A model generated the notes under the pieces. That model made no database searches, was not told the origin of the DNA, and saw only the letters and a list, made by a program, of their open reading frames with translations. Shown here piece by piece: positions 1 to 7,747 of a stretch of 8,218 nt of DNA. Position numbers and translations under genes: made by a program. Source of the stretch: Bordetella parapertussis (GTDB taxonomy: Bacteria; Pseudomonadota; Gammaproteobacteria; Burkholderiales; Burkholderiaceae_B); contig CAMBLP010000094.1 of assembly GCA_945868195.1 (NCBI GenBank), positions 1 to 8,218 of the forward strand, given 5' to 3'. Each line of letters opens with the position of its first letter. Position 1 is the first letter of the stretch.

Positions 1-422
1 AAGTCTGCTTTTTACTTGAGTCGCAAAATCTCATGTTCACGGGTGATCACATCATGCAAGGGTCCACGGTGGTCATCAGTCCACCCGATGGCAGCATGAT
101 TGAATACCTAGCCTCATTGCGCTTGCTACTCGATGAAAAAATCGATCACTTTGCGCCAGGGCATGGTTTCTTGATGGATAAACCTGCAGAAAACGTCGAT
201 CGTATTTTGATTCACCGACAAGAACGCGAAAACAAAGTCATGGCGGCGCTCAGAAAAGCCGGACAACCTGCCACGCTCGAGACACTCGTCAAGTTCGCCT
301 ATGATGACACGCCTGAACGTCTGCACACCGTTGCGCAAAAATCCTTGTGGGCGCATTTAGAAAAATTGCGTATTGAAGCGCGAGCTCACCTGGAGGGTGA
401 ACTCTGGAGGTTGGCCCGTTAG
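1..422 (+). CDS. MBL-fold metallo-hydrolase, LACTB2-like, C-terminal part (5' end outside window)
   Basis: The reading frame is open from the first complete codon (position 3), so the gene begins before the window; the ATG at 33 lies inside the conserved fold and is not the start. Visible are the end of the metallo-beta-lactamase domain and a C-terminal helical region. The segment FTGDH (36-50) carries the Asp that bridges the two metal ions in this superfamily, and APGHG (153-167) carries the last metal-binding His (codon 162-164). The remaining ~85 residues, starting at the IHRQERENKV helix, match the winged-helix tail typical of LACTB2-like hydrolases. The earlier HxHxDH motif is off the window, so activity cannot be judged. 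Family members hydrolyse thioester, ester or phosphodiester substrates including RNA; the substrate here is unknown. It ends at TAG 420-422, 58 bases before the next gene on the same strand. Family assignment is good; specific function is open. Confidence 0.85.
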   Translation, partial: VCFLLESQNLMFTGDHIMQGSTVVISPPDGSMIEYLASLRLLLDEKIDHFAPGHGFLMDKPAENVDRILIHRQERENKVMAALRKAGQPATLETLVKFAYDDTPERLHTVAQKSLWAHLEKLRIEARAHLEGELWRLAR

Positions 423-455
423 TGCGATTTTTTTCAACGATTTGACTAAAATATT

Positions 456-465
456 GGTGTACACC
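456..465. promoter_or_regulatory. Perfect 10-base palindrome, possible operator upstream of the binding-protein gene
   Basis: GGTGTACACC is a perfect inverted repeat with no spacer, centred 20 bases before the ATG at 481 in the 58-base gap between the hydrolase and the binding-protein gene. A TAAAAT hexamer (447-452) just upstream resembles a -10 box, which would put the transcription start inside the palindrome, but no convincing -35 lies at the right distance. The GT-N-AC dyad resembles operators used by GntR-family repressors, though a 10-base palindrome is too short to name a regulator. The symmetry does not extend beyond these ten bases. Seen in sequence; the role is inferred. Confidence 0.3.
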
Positions 466-480
466 TTGAGCATAACCCCT

Positions 481-2061
481 ATGGATCGCCGCACCTTTAT
501 CACCACGACGACGAGCGCAATAGGTCTGCTCGGCTCATCCTTCAAGCTCTCTGCACAAACACCTAAGGTCACCTTTCGCTGGGTACCCTCGACAGATCTT
601 TCAATCTTAGATCCTGTATTTACCACAGCGACGATTACTGCATGTCATGCTCTGCAGGTATATGACACGCTCTTCGGGCTCGATGCTCAGTATCAACCAC
701 AGCTTCAGATGCTTGATCGCTTCACGCTATCAGACAATAAGCTTCAGTGGACCTTGACCTTGCGCGAGGACCTGCGCTTTCACGACGGCCAATCCGTGAG
801 GGCTCAAGACGTGGTCGCGAGTCTCAAACGATTTGGCAAACGCGACCTTCTCGGACAAACGCTGTTTAGCCTCGTCACCGAGATCGTCGCGACGCACGAC
901 AAGCAGGTCAATATTACTTTGAGTAGACCCTTTTCTTTGTTGCCTTATACGCTCGCCTCTGCCTCCGCCTCCATCATGCCCACGCGTCTGGCCAACACAC
1001 CAGAAAATATTGCCATTAAAGAAGTCATGGGTAGCGGACCGTTTCGGTTTTTGCCTGATCAATGGGTATCAGGATCAAAGGTGGAATACGCCAAAGCGAC
1101 AGGCTATGTGCCACGCGTCAATGGCCTTGTGAGCAATATGGCAGGCCCCAAGATTGCGCATATCGACGCACTTAGATGGCTCGTCATTCCCGATCGCGCC
1201 ACCGCCGTCGCCGCGCTACAAAACAACGAGGTCGATGGCATCGAACAGGTCGACAATGACTTTATTCCGATGTTGCGCAAGAACCCGCGTATCTCCTTGA
1301 TCAAAAGTGCCTTACCGTCTATCTTTATCATGCGTTTTAATCACCTACATGCTCCTTTTAACAACGTGGCGATGCGTCGTGCCATTCTGTCTGTGGTGAG
1401 TCAAGCCGACTATATGATGGCGGCTAACGGCGCGGACTTTCCTGAATATTGGAATGACAAATGTGGTGTCTTTGCGCCAGGCACGCCGATGGCTTCTGAT
1501 GCAGGTATGGAAAAACTCAATAGCAAACGCGACATGGTGCGAGCGCGCAGACTGATCAAAGAGGCAGGCTACAAGGGCGAGACAATTATCATCTTAGATC
1601 CCGTGGATACCGCCCCCTATCATGCTTGTGCGCTAGTGACAGAAGATTTATTTAAACAACTCGGTCTCAAAACCGAATTGCGCGCCATGAACTGGGGAAC
1701 CTACCTGCAGCGTCGTAATAATCAAGAGACTCCTCAAGCAGGCGGTTGGAACGTCGGCTTCACAGCCCTCACCGGTACGAGCAATCTCAACCCTGCGTCC
1801 AACTTAGGTATCCGAGGAAAAGGTACGCAAGGCTGGTTTGGCTGGCCCACCAATGCGAAACTCGAGACCCTGCGGATGGACTGGTTTTTTGCTGACACAC
1901 TGGAGGAGCGAAAAAAAATATGTCAGGCGATTCAGTTAGAGGTCTTGGATCACGTACCCTATATCCCCTTGGGAGCCAATTACAACCTCAGTGCAATCAG
2001 AACAAACTGGCGAAATTTCCAATCACATGGTCCTGTTTTTTACACGGTTCAATCCACTTAA
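481..2061 (+). CDS. ABC-type solute-binding protein, family 5 (SBP_bac_5), Tat-exported
   Basis: This 526-residue protein is the periplasmic receptor of an ABC importer of the dipeptide/oligopeptide/nickel-binding (DppA/OppA) superfamily, and its length is normal for that family. The start at 481 is chosen because it places a twin-arginine signal at the N-terminus: MDRRTFI, a polar Thr run, a hydrophobic stretch (AIGLLGSS) and a likely cleavage after LSA (residue 25). An in-frame ATG at 373 would add 36 residues, bury the signal and overlap the previous gene. There is no clear Shine-Dalgarno before 481. Family landmarks are the YDTLFGLD segment (61-68), WTLTLREDLRFHDG followed by ADVV-like AQDVVASLKRF (90-118), GSGPFRF (184-190) and the C-terminal PYIPLGANYNL (493-503). 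No permease or ATPase gene is adjacent, so it is an orphan receptor in this window. The ligand cannot be read from sequence; peptides, opines, glutathione or metal chelates are all possible in this family. Confidence 0.9.
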   Translation: MDRRTFITTTTSAIGLLGSSFKLSAQTPKVTFRWVPSTDLSILDPVFTTATITACHALQVYDTLFGLDAQYQPQLQMLDRFTLSDNKLQWTLTLREDLRFHDGQSVRAQDVVASLKRFGKRDLLGQTLFSLVTEIVATHDKQVNITLSRPFSLLPYTLASASASIMPTRLANTPENIAIKEVMGSGPFRFLPDQWVSGSKVEYAKATGYVPRVNGLVSNMAGPKIAHIDALRWLVIPDRATAVAALQNNEVDGIEQVDNDFIPMLRKNPRISLIKSALPSIFIMRFNHLHAPFNNVAMRRAILSVVSQADYMMAANGADFPEYWNDKCGVFAPGTPMASDAGMEKLNSKRDMVRARRLIKEAGYKGETIIILDPVDTAPYHACALVTEDLFKQLGLKTELRAMNWGTYLQRRNNQETPQAGGWNVGFTALTGTSNLNPASNLGIRGKGTQGWFGWPTNAKLETLRMDWFFADTLEERKKICQAIQLEVLDHVPYIPLGANYNLSAIRTNWRNFQSHGPVFYTVQST

Positions 2062-2076
2062 CGCTCAGAAGTCGGA

Positions 2077-5000
2077 TCAGGTAGTCTGCTCGACGACCTT
2101 GTCTCCAAACAGCTTTTTACGAGTACGTCGTAGCCATTGATCCAAATCATCAATGTAGGTAAAGACCGCTGGGATCACCAACAAACTCAGAAAAGTCGAC
2201 GTGATCAATCCGCCAATCACAGCAACCGCCATCGGCGAACGAAAGCTTGGATCTGATCCCCAGCCGATCGCGATAGGAATCATACCTGCGATCATCGCGA
2301 TGGTCGTCATCACAATAGGGCGTGCGCGTTTATGGCAGGCATCCATAAGCGCCTCGTCACGCAGCATCCCTTTGCGCCTAGCCGTGATCGCGTACTCGAC
2401 AAGCAAGATCGAATTTTTCGTGACAACTCCCATCAACATCAAGAGCCCGATCAGCGAAGGCATAGAAAAGCTTTTGCCCGTTAGAAGCAATCCGACAAAA
2501 GCGCCGCCGATCGAGAGAGGCAACGCCCCCAGAATCGTGACTGGTTGTAAAAAATCATGAAACAACAAGACGAGAATCATATAAATACACAATAGACCAA
2601 TCATCATCGCCAAGCCAAAACTTGCAAACAATGCCTGCATTTCCTTGGTATCTCCAAGCTCCGCGAGTTGCACACCAGGCGGCAAATTTCTCAGACTCGG
2701 CAAGGCCATCGCCTCGGCAAACACTTCACCGAGAGGCCTTCCACCGAGCTCCACATCTAGAATCACATTACGGCTACGGTTGAGTCGGTCGATTTGGGCC
2801 GGACCACTATCCATCGTGAATGTAGCGACATTGCCCAGCAAGGTCGGGCCGAAGCGCCCAGGAACGGTGAGTCTTTCGAGTGCCGCGATGTCGGTGCGCG
2901 TCGCGTCCGGGAGCTTGACGCGAATCGGAATCTGCCTCTCGGCCAAATTGAGTTTGGCCAAACCCACGTCGTAATCACCACTGGTGGCGATACGCAAGGT
3001 TTCTGCAATGCTCTGGGCGGTCACACCCAGATCCGCCGCACGCGCGAAATCTGGGCGAACGATCAGCTCAGGACGCACCAAACTCGCTGACGATGTGACC
3101 CCTCCTACATCCTTCAGAGTGCGCAAATCTCGCTCCGCCGCTTGGGCAGCCTTGCTGAGCGCGAGAGGATCCTCGCTTTGCAGCACAATTTGCATTTTGA
3201 CACCAACATCTTGCGCGCCGACCGTGATGCGCACACCGGGTTCATTGGCGAGAACCTCACGGATATCTGCTTCGACTTCCTGCTGTGTCTTGCTGCGATC
3301 CGAACGGTGGTTCAGCATCACGGTCAGCGTCGCCTTACGAACCTCCGCGGCCGACCCCCTTGCGAAGACATCGCCAGAGACGCCCGCCCCCACAGAGCTA
3401 AACACACTGCGCACCTCTGGAATACGGGAGAGTTTGTCTTTGGCCAGCTCCGCCGCGCGTAGCGTGTCTTGGAGCGTACTGCCCGGGGCCCGCTCGATAT
3501 TGACCATGGTCTGGCCACGATCGGCAGGAGGAACAAATCCCTTGGGTAACAAAGGCACCAACGCGAGCGAACCCGCAAAAAAAGCAAAGGCAAAGAAAAG
3601 AGTGACTAACCGATGGTCCAAGCACCACGAGACGGTCTTGAGATAATGACGCATTACCCAACTATCGGGTCGGGGCTGCGCATGCTTGCCTCCGAGCGGC
3701 TTCATCAAGTACGCAGACATCATCGGTGTCAGTAACCGCGCAACCACGAGCGAGGCCATAATTGCGAGCACAGCGGTCCAACCAAACTGCTTGAAAAACT
3801 TACCTGGCACACCATCCATAAACGCCGTGGGTAAAAAGACAGCGACCAATGCGAAGGTCGTCGCGATCACCGCCATACCGATTTCATCGGCCGCATCCAT
3901 GGCTGCCTGAAAAGGCGTTTTACCCATTTGCAAATGACGCGCGATATTTTCAACCTCGACGATCGCATCATCGACCAAAATACCGACCACCAACGCCAAC
4001 GACGTCAGCGTGACCATATTGAGTGTGAAACCGAACAAATACATCCCCAGAAAAGCAGGCAAGATCGACAAGGGCAGCGCAGCCGCCGACACGATCGTCG
4101 CTCTCCAATCCCTGAGGAAATACCACACCACCAACACCGCCAGAATCGCTCCTTCGTAGAGAAGATGCATCGATGCGTCAAAGTTCTCCTCGGTGATCGC
4201 GACGTTATCGATTTGTTCAGAAAACGAGATATCCGGATGCGCAGTCTGAAGACCCTCGATCACTTGTCGTACATCGCGCGCGACCGTGACCTCGTTAGCG
4301 CCTTTACTACGCATGATTTCGAAAGCGACGACAGGCTTTCCATTGACCAAGGCGATTGAACGTCGCTCGGCGGTCGTATCTGAAATGGTCGCAATTTGAT
4401 CCAAGCGCACGCGACGACCGTCTAATAAAGATAAGTCGATCTTGCCTAAATCCTGAGCCGTTTCTGCCGTAGCGATCGTACGAACGGCCTGCTCGGCGCC
4501 ACCGATATCCCCGCGACCACCCGGGGCCTCCTGCTGAATCAACCTTAAGCGACGCGAGACATCGGCCGCAGTCACGCCCAAGGCCGCCATCCGTGCAGGA
4601 TCAAGCTCGACGCGAATCTCTCGATAGAGTCCACCCATACGCTTGACGCGCCCTACGCCATTAACAGTCAAGAGCTGTTTGGCAACGGTATTGTCGATAA
4701 ACCAAGAGAGTGCCTCCTGATCCATCCGCGACGATGTCAAGGCATACGTCATCAACGGACGCCCCGCTGTCGTCGCACGCAAAATTGTCGGTTCGCGAAC
4801 ATCGGCAGGCAAGTCGGCGCGTACTCGTGTCACTGCGTCTCTCACGTCGTTGACCGCCTCCATGGCATTTTTTTCAAGGACGAACTCGACCATGATCACC
4901 ACCACACCTTCAAGAATCTTGGTGTAGATATTCTTGACGCCTTGCAAGGTCGCGATCGAATTTTCCAGCTTGCGCGCGACCTCTGTTTCCAGCGTCGCAG

Positions 5001-5166
5001 GCGCGGCACCCGGCAGACTCGCCTCGACCGTCACCATGGGCAATTCGATGTCAGGAAAGTCTTGTACCCCGATGGCCCTGAAAGACAATATTCCAGCGAT
5101 TGATAGCAAAATAAACAGCAAGATCGCTGGAATCGGGTGATGGATGGAAAAGGCAGAAAAGTTCAT
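2077..5166 (-). CDS. RND multidrug efflux pump, inner-membrane permease subunit (HAE1/AcrB type)
   Basis: This 1029-residue protein is the proton-driven inner-membrane pump of a tripartite efflux system; full length compares with 1049 in AcrB. The layout is the usual duplicated one: TM1 (about 10-32), first periplasmic porter loop (33-330), TM2-TM6 (about 335-487), TM7 (518-540), second periplasmic loop (541-840) and TM8-TM12 (848-1005). The proton-relay residues are all present: the Asp pair D399-D400 in TM4 (VGILVDDAIVEVEN), K917 in TM10 (GVVTKNSILLVEY) and R947 before TM11, aligned by hand with D407, D408, K940 and R971 of AcrB. The TM4 pattern fits drug or lipid exporters rather than metal (CusA) pumps. 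The putative switch loop (590-606) is Gly/Ser-rich and lacks the phenylalanines of AcrB, so substrates may differ. The start codon overlaps the adaptor's stop codon (ATGA), implying coupled translation. It is the last gene of the operon and converges on the binding-protein gene. Confidence 0.96.
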   Translation of the reverse strand: MNFSAFSIHHPIPAILLFILLSIAGILSFRAIGVQDFPDIELPMVTVEASLPGAAPATLETEVARKLENSIATLQGVKNIYTKILEGVVVIMVEFVLEKNAMEAVNDVRDAVTRVRADLPADVREPTILRATTAGRPLMTYALTSSRMDQEALSWFIDNTVAKQLLTVNGVGRVKRMGGLYREIRVELDPARMAALGVTAADVSRRLRLIQQEAPGGRGDIGGAEQAVRTIATAETAQDLGKIDLSLLDGRRVRLDQIATISDTTAERRSIALVNGKPVVAFEIMRSKGANEVTVARDVRQVIEGLQTAHPDISFSEQIDNVAITEENFDASMHLLYEGAILAVLVVWYFLRDWRATIVSAAALPLSILPAFLGMYLFGFTLNMVTLTSLALVVGILVDDAIVEVENIARHLQMGKTPFQAAMDAADEIGMAVIATTFALVAVFLPTAFMDGVPGKFFKQFGWTAVLAIMASLVVARLLTPMMSAYLMKPLGGKHAQPRPDSWVMRHYLKTVSWCLDHRLVTLFFAFAFFAGSLALVPLLPKGFVPPADRGQTMVNIERAPGSTLQDTLRAAELAKDKLSRIPEVRSVFSSVGAGVSGDVFARGSAAEVRKATLTVMLNHRSDRSKTQQEVEADIREVLANEPGVRITVGAQDVGVKMQIVLQSEDPLALSKAAQAAERDLRTLKDVGGVTSSASLVRPELIVRPDFARAADLGVTAQSIAETLRIATSGDYDVGLAKLNLAERQIPIRVKLPDATRTDIAALERLTVPGRFGPTLLGNVATFTMDSGPAQIDRLNRSRNVILDVELGGRPLGEVFAEAMALPSLRNLPPGVQLAELGDTKEMQALFASFGLAMMIGLLCIYMILVLLFHDFLQPVTILGALPLSIGGAFVGLLLTGKSFSMPSLIGLLMLMGVVTKNSILLVEYAITARRKGMLRDEALMDACHKRARPIVMTTIAMIAGMIPIAIGWGSDPSFRSPMAVAVIGGLITSTFLSLLVIPAVFTYIDDLDQWLRRTRKKLFGDKVVEQTT

Positions 5167-6281
5167 GACCGCTTAACCGAGACGAGATCACCATTGGTCA
5201 AAAAACCTGCGCCTGACTCGACAATCGTATCCGCGTCGGATAGCCCGGAAAGGACTTCGACGCGGGCGCCCACTCGGCGTCCTGTTTGAACCCGCACTTG
5301 CTCGACGCGCTGGTCTGCACCCAGTTTGAATACATAACTAAAACCATCACGCATCACCACGGACTCTTGCGGCAAAGTCAACCCTTGGCGATCACCGAGA
5401 TTGAATGTACCTGAGGCAAACATGCCGGCGCGGATGGGCGGCTCATCGCTCTGCGCGATGGGCAAATCTACATAGACAATCGCGGTACGCGCCTGAGCAT
5501 CGACGGTCGGTCCAATCACACGGACTTTACCGATCACGGGTGGCTGCCCCTTGGCCAAGCTCGCAGGAAAGACATCCACAGGCATGCCGACCTTGATTCG
5601 ACCAAGTTCTTCGGACACCACTTCGGCCCGCCATTCAAGGCGGTTTTGTCGCAACATCTTGAAGAGCTCTGCGCCAACCGGCACGACCGCGCCCACACTC
5701 GCCATCCGGGCAGAGATCACGCCATCGTCCGGTGCGAGGACTTCGGTGTACTTCAGCCGCAGCTCCTGCGACTGCCGATGCGCGCGCGCTGCCTCGACCC
5801 GCGCAGCCGCTGTTTGTTGTGCAGTCAAATACTGACTAATCTGCTGGGCAGATAACGCGCCTGAAGTCTTGAGACTTCGCGCGCGTGACGCATTCGCTTC
5901 GGCATCGGCGAGTGCAGCAATCGCTTCCGACTCTTGGGCTTTTTGCACAGCCAGATCGGCCAACACGTTATCCTGGGCAAAGACCGCCAACACTTGGCCC
6001 TTTTTGACGTGGTCTCCGACATTGACGCGCACCTCGGCAATGCGTAACCCACCCACCTGCGCTCCGACCGAGGCGTCTTGCCAGGCGGCGATATTGCCAT
6101 TCGCGCGAATGTTCGAGGGTAGCGCGATCAAGCTTGGTTTTGTCACGGATACGGTAAGCGCAGGACGCGCCGTCCCTGACTGTGCCGAGACAGCGGCCGT
6201 CGATAAGGATAACGAAGCGCCTACTAACACCAGCGTCAAGCCCAACAAAGTATGACGCAGTAAATCAAGTTGTTGTTTCAT
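5163..6281 (-). CDS. Efflux RND periplasmic adaptor (membrane-fusion protein, HlyD/AcrA family)
   Basis: This 372-residue adaptor links the RND pump to the outer-membrane channel. A Sec signal peptide is evident (KQQ n-region, hydrophobic 12-32, likely cleavage after AVSA at 33). There is no lipobox cysteine, so unlike AcrA or MexA it is probably a soluble or membrane-associated periplasmic protein rather than a lipoprotein. The two half-motifs of the lipoyl domain are at 78-101 (GGLRIAEVRVNVGDHVKKGQ onward) and 181-210 (VLAPDDGVISA onward). They flank a short Ala/Gln-rich alpha-helical hairpin (about 102-180) that should contact the channel tip. A beta-barrel (about 215-295, ending in IRAGMFASGTF) and a membrane-proximal domain (about 300-370, starting LTLPQESVV) follow. 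Its ATG shares one base with the TAA of the outer-membrane-factor gene (TAATG), and its TGA overlaps the pump's ATG by four bases. This supports stoichiometric, coupled expression of the three parts. Confidence 0.95.
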   Translation of the reverse strand: MKQQLDLLRHTLLGLTLVLVGASLSLSTAAVSAQSGTARPALTVSVTKPSLIALPSNIRANGNIAAWQDASVGAQVGGLRIAEVRVNVGDHVKKGQVLAVFAQDNVLADLAVQKAQESEAIAALADAEANASRARSLKTSGALSAQQISQYLTAQQTAAARVEAARAHRQSQELRLKYTEVLAPDDGVISARMASVGAVVPVGAELFKMLRQNRLEWRAEVVSEELGRIKVGMPVDVFPASLAKGQPPVIGKVRVIGPTVDAQARTAIVYVDLPIAQSDEPPIRAGMFASGTFNLGDRQGLTLPQESVVMRDGFSYVFKLGADQRVEQVRVQTGRRVGARVEVLSGLSDADTIVESGAGFLTNGDLVSVKRS

Positions 6282-7747
6282 TATTGAAGCTTGCCTGTCA
6301 AAATTTCACGAGGGTTTTGTTGCACAGTACGGACGACCGCTGCCAGATCATTAGCATCCCAGCCACCGCCAACGGCGCGATACAAGGCGATATAGGCATT
6401 GACACGCTCACGCCGAACATTCGCCAAAATATTATCCGCGTTGACCGACAGTCGCCTTGTTTCCTCGAGGTCGAGAATACTCGCCAGACCGAACTTGTAA
6501 CGCGCCTGCGCCGCTTGTAAGGATTCGTGGTACCCCTTAGAGGCTTTCAAACCTTCGCGCTCTCGCTGATTCAAACTATCGAGTCGTACCAAGGCCTCTT
6601 CGACCTCTCTGACAGCGCGCCGCGCCTGCGTCCGATAATTCGTCGCGGCGACCTCGTACGCAATTTTGGCAGTCTCCACATTGGCTGCCCGGCGTCCACC
6701 ATCAAAAATAGGCAAACTTATTGAAGGGCCGATCGACCAGGAAGTCGCGCTGATCGACCCCATAGTCGTCTCGAAACTTAACGGACCGATATTGCCAAGC
6801 AGCGACAGACGCGGAAAACGCTCGGCTTCCCGCACCCCAATATCCGCGCTCGCTGCGGCAAGCTCGCGCTCAGCCGCCGCCACGTCAGGACGCTGCGATA
6901 AAACCTGAGCCGGCACGCGCTGCACGACAGGCATAGCCGGTTGAGGGAGAACCCGTGCGCCCTTGGCGAGACGACTGCGGAGTTCAGACTCAGGCATCGC
7001 GGTCAGCGCGACCAGCGCTTTGATCAGTAAGTCACAATCCGCGCGCTGCGCCACCTCACGACCCTGGCCCTCGGCCGCACTAGCACGCGCGAGCGCAGCA
7101 TTGGCAGGTGACTGAAACCCAGTTTGTGCCAATTCTTGCGTCAAGCGCGCCGTTTGCGCACGGGATTGGGCATCGGTGCGTGAAATCTGAGCGAGTTGCT
7201 CACAGCTCCGAAAGTTGGTGTAGAGGCTCGCCGTATCCGCCGAAACAGAAATACGTGCCTCATGCCAGTTAGCGACCTGAGCGGCTAAGCGGGCGCGCGC
7301 GGCTTCGCTGCCTCGCGCCAAACCGCCAAACAAATCGATCTCCCAGCCTGCTTGAAGCTGCGCTTGAGCGGTGGTGGCGAGAATCACAGGCCCACCTAGC
7401 TGATACGTGCCTCTCGATAGCCCACCCGAAGCATTGAGTACCGGCAGTGCGGCACTATCTGCGGTAACCAATAATGACCGCGCCTGGGCAATTCGCAACG
7501 CAGCTTGCGCCATGCTGTTGCTTTGCTTTTGTGCCTGTTCGATGAGTTCGACTAAAACAGGATCTTTAAATTGCGACCACCATGCAACAAGCGCCACCGG
7601 GTCGCCCTCGTGCGGCAAAGCTTGCTGCCAGGTCTCTGGCTCTGTGTTCCATTGCGTGGCTTGCTGGCGATCGTAATCAGGTCCGAGGGTGATACACGCC
7701 GATAGCAGCAGCACCAAAGGAGCCGCTAAAATTCTTAAATAAATCAT
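6281..7747 (-). CDS. Outer-membrane factor lipoprotein of a tripartite efflux system (OprM/NodT family)
   Basis: This 488-residue protein is the TolC-like exit duct through the outer membrane and periplasm. A lipoprotein signal is clear: short n-region, hydrophobic stretch and lipobox LLSAC with Cys18 as the acylated residue. Two outer-membrane-efflux repeats follow. Hallmarks are the WEIDLFGG segment (135-142) in the first repeat, VLSQRPDVAAAERELAAA (282-299) between the repeats, and SLPIFDGGRR (344-353) with the closing ALYRAVGGGW (454-463) in the second. Cys182 and Cys238 lie in periplasmic helical stretches and may form a disulfide. The start is fixed by an in-frame TAA nine bases upstream (7757-7759), and the only start codon that keeps the signal peptide is the ATG at 7747; no Shine-Dalgarno precedes it. 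It comes first in the operon, ahead of adaptor and pump, and is 44 bases downstream of an MFS gene on the same strand. Confidence 0.95.
   Translation of the reverse strand: MIYLRILAAPLVLLLSACITLGPDYDRQQATQWNTEPETWQQALPHEGDPVALVAWWSQFKDPVLVELIEQAQKQSNSMAQAALRIAQARSLLVTADSAALPVLNASGGLSRGTYQLGGPVILATTAQAQLQAGWEIDLFGGLARGSEAARARLAAQVANWHEARISVSADTASLYTNFRSCEQLAQISRTDAQSRAQTARLTQELAQTGFQSPANAALARASAAEGQGREVAQRADCDLLIKALVALTAMPESELRSRLAKGARVLPQPAMPVVQRVPAQVLSQRPDVAAAERELAAASADIGVREAERFPRLSLLGNIGPLSFETTMGSISATSWSIGPSISLPIFDGGRRAANVETAKIAYEVAATNYRTQARRAVREVEEALVRLDSLNQREREGLKASKGYHESLQAAQARYKFGLASILDLEETRRLSVNADNILANVRRERVNAYIALYRAVGGGWDANDLAAVVRTVQQNPREILTGKLQ

Noticed and set aside
383..434. Hairpin (383-403, stem AGCTCACC/GGTGAACT with one mismatch) followed by seven T (428-434), as a terminator of the hydrolase gene
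   Set aside because: The stem lies inside the coding region and is 24 bases from the T-run, too far for an intrinsic terminator.
373..480. Upstream in-frame ATG (373) that would give a 562-residue binding protein
   Set aside because: It overlaps the end of the hydrolase gene, adds 36 residues without family similarity and would place the twin-arginine signal internally. The ATG at 481 gives a proper Tat signal.
1911..1918. Run of eight A within the binding-protein gene, a possible slippage or frameshift site
   Set aside because: The frame continues without a break into the conserved C-terminus, so there is no sign of a disrupted or recoded gene.
2984..3646. Open frame of 220 codons on the plus strand opposite the pump gene
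   Set aside because: It lies wholly antisense to conserved pump sequence, has low-complexity Ser/Arg/Ala-rich composition and no recognisable domain; it is a shadow of the real gene.
5869..6255. Open frame of 128 codons on the plus strand opposite the adaptor gene
   Set aside because: Antisense to the lipoyl and hairpin region of the adaptor; Ala/Ser/Thr-rich with no domain. A reading-frame shadow.
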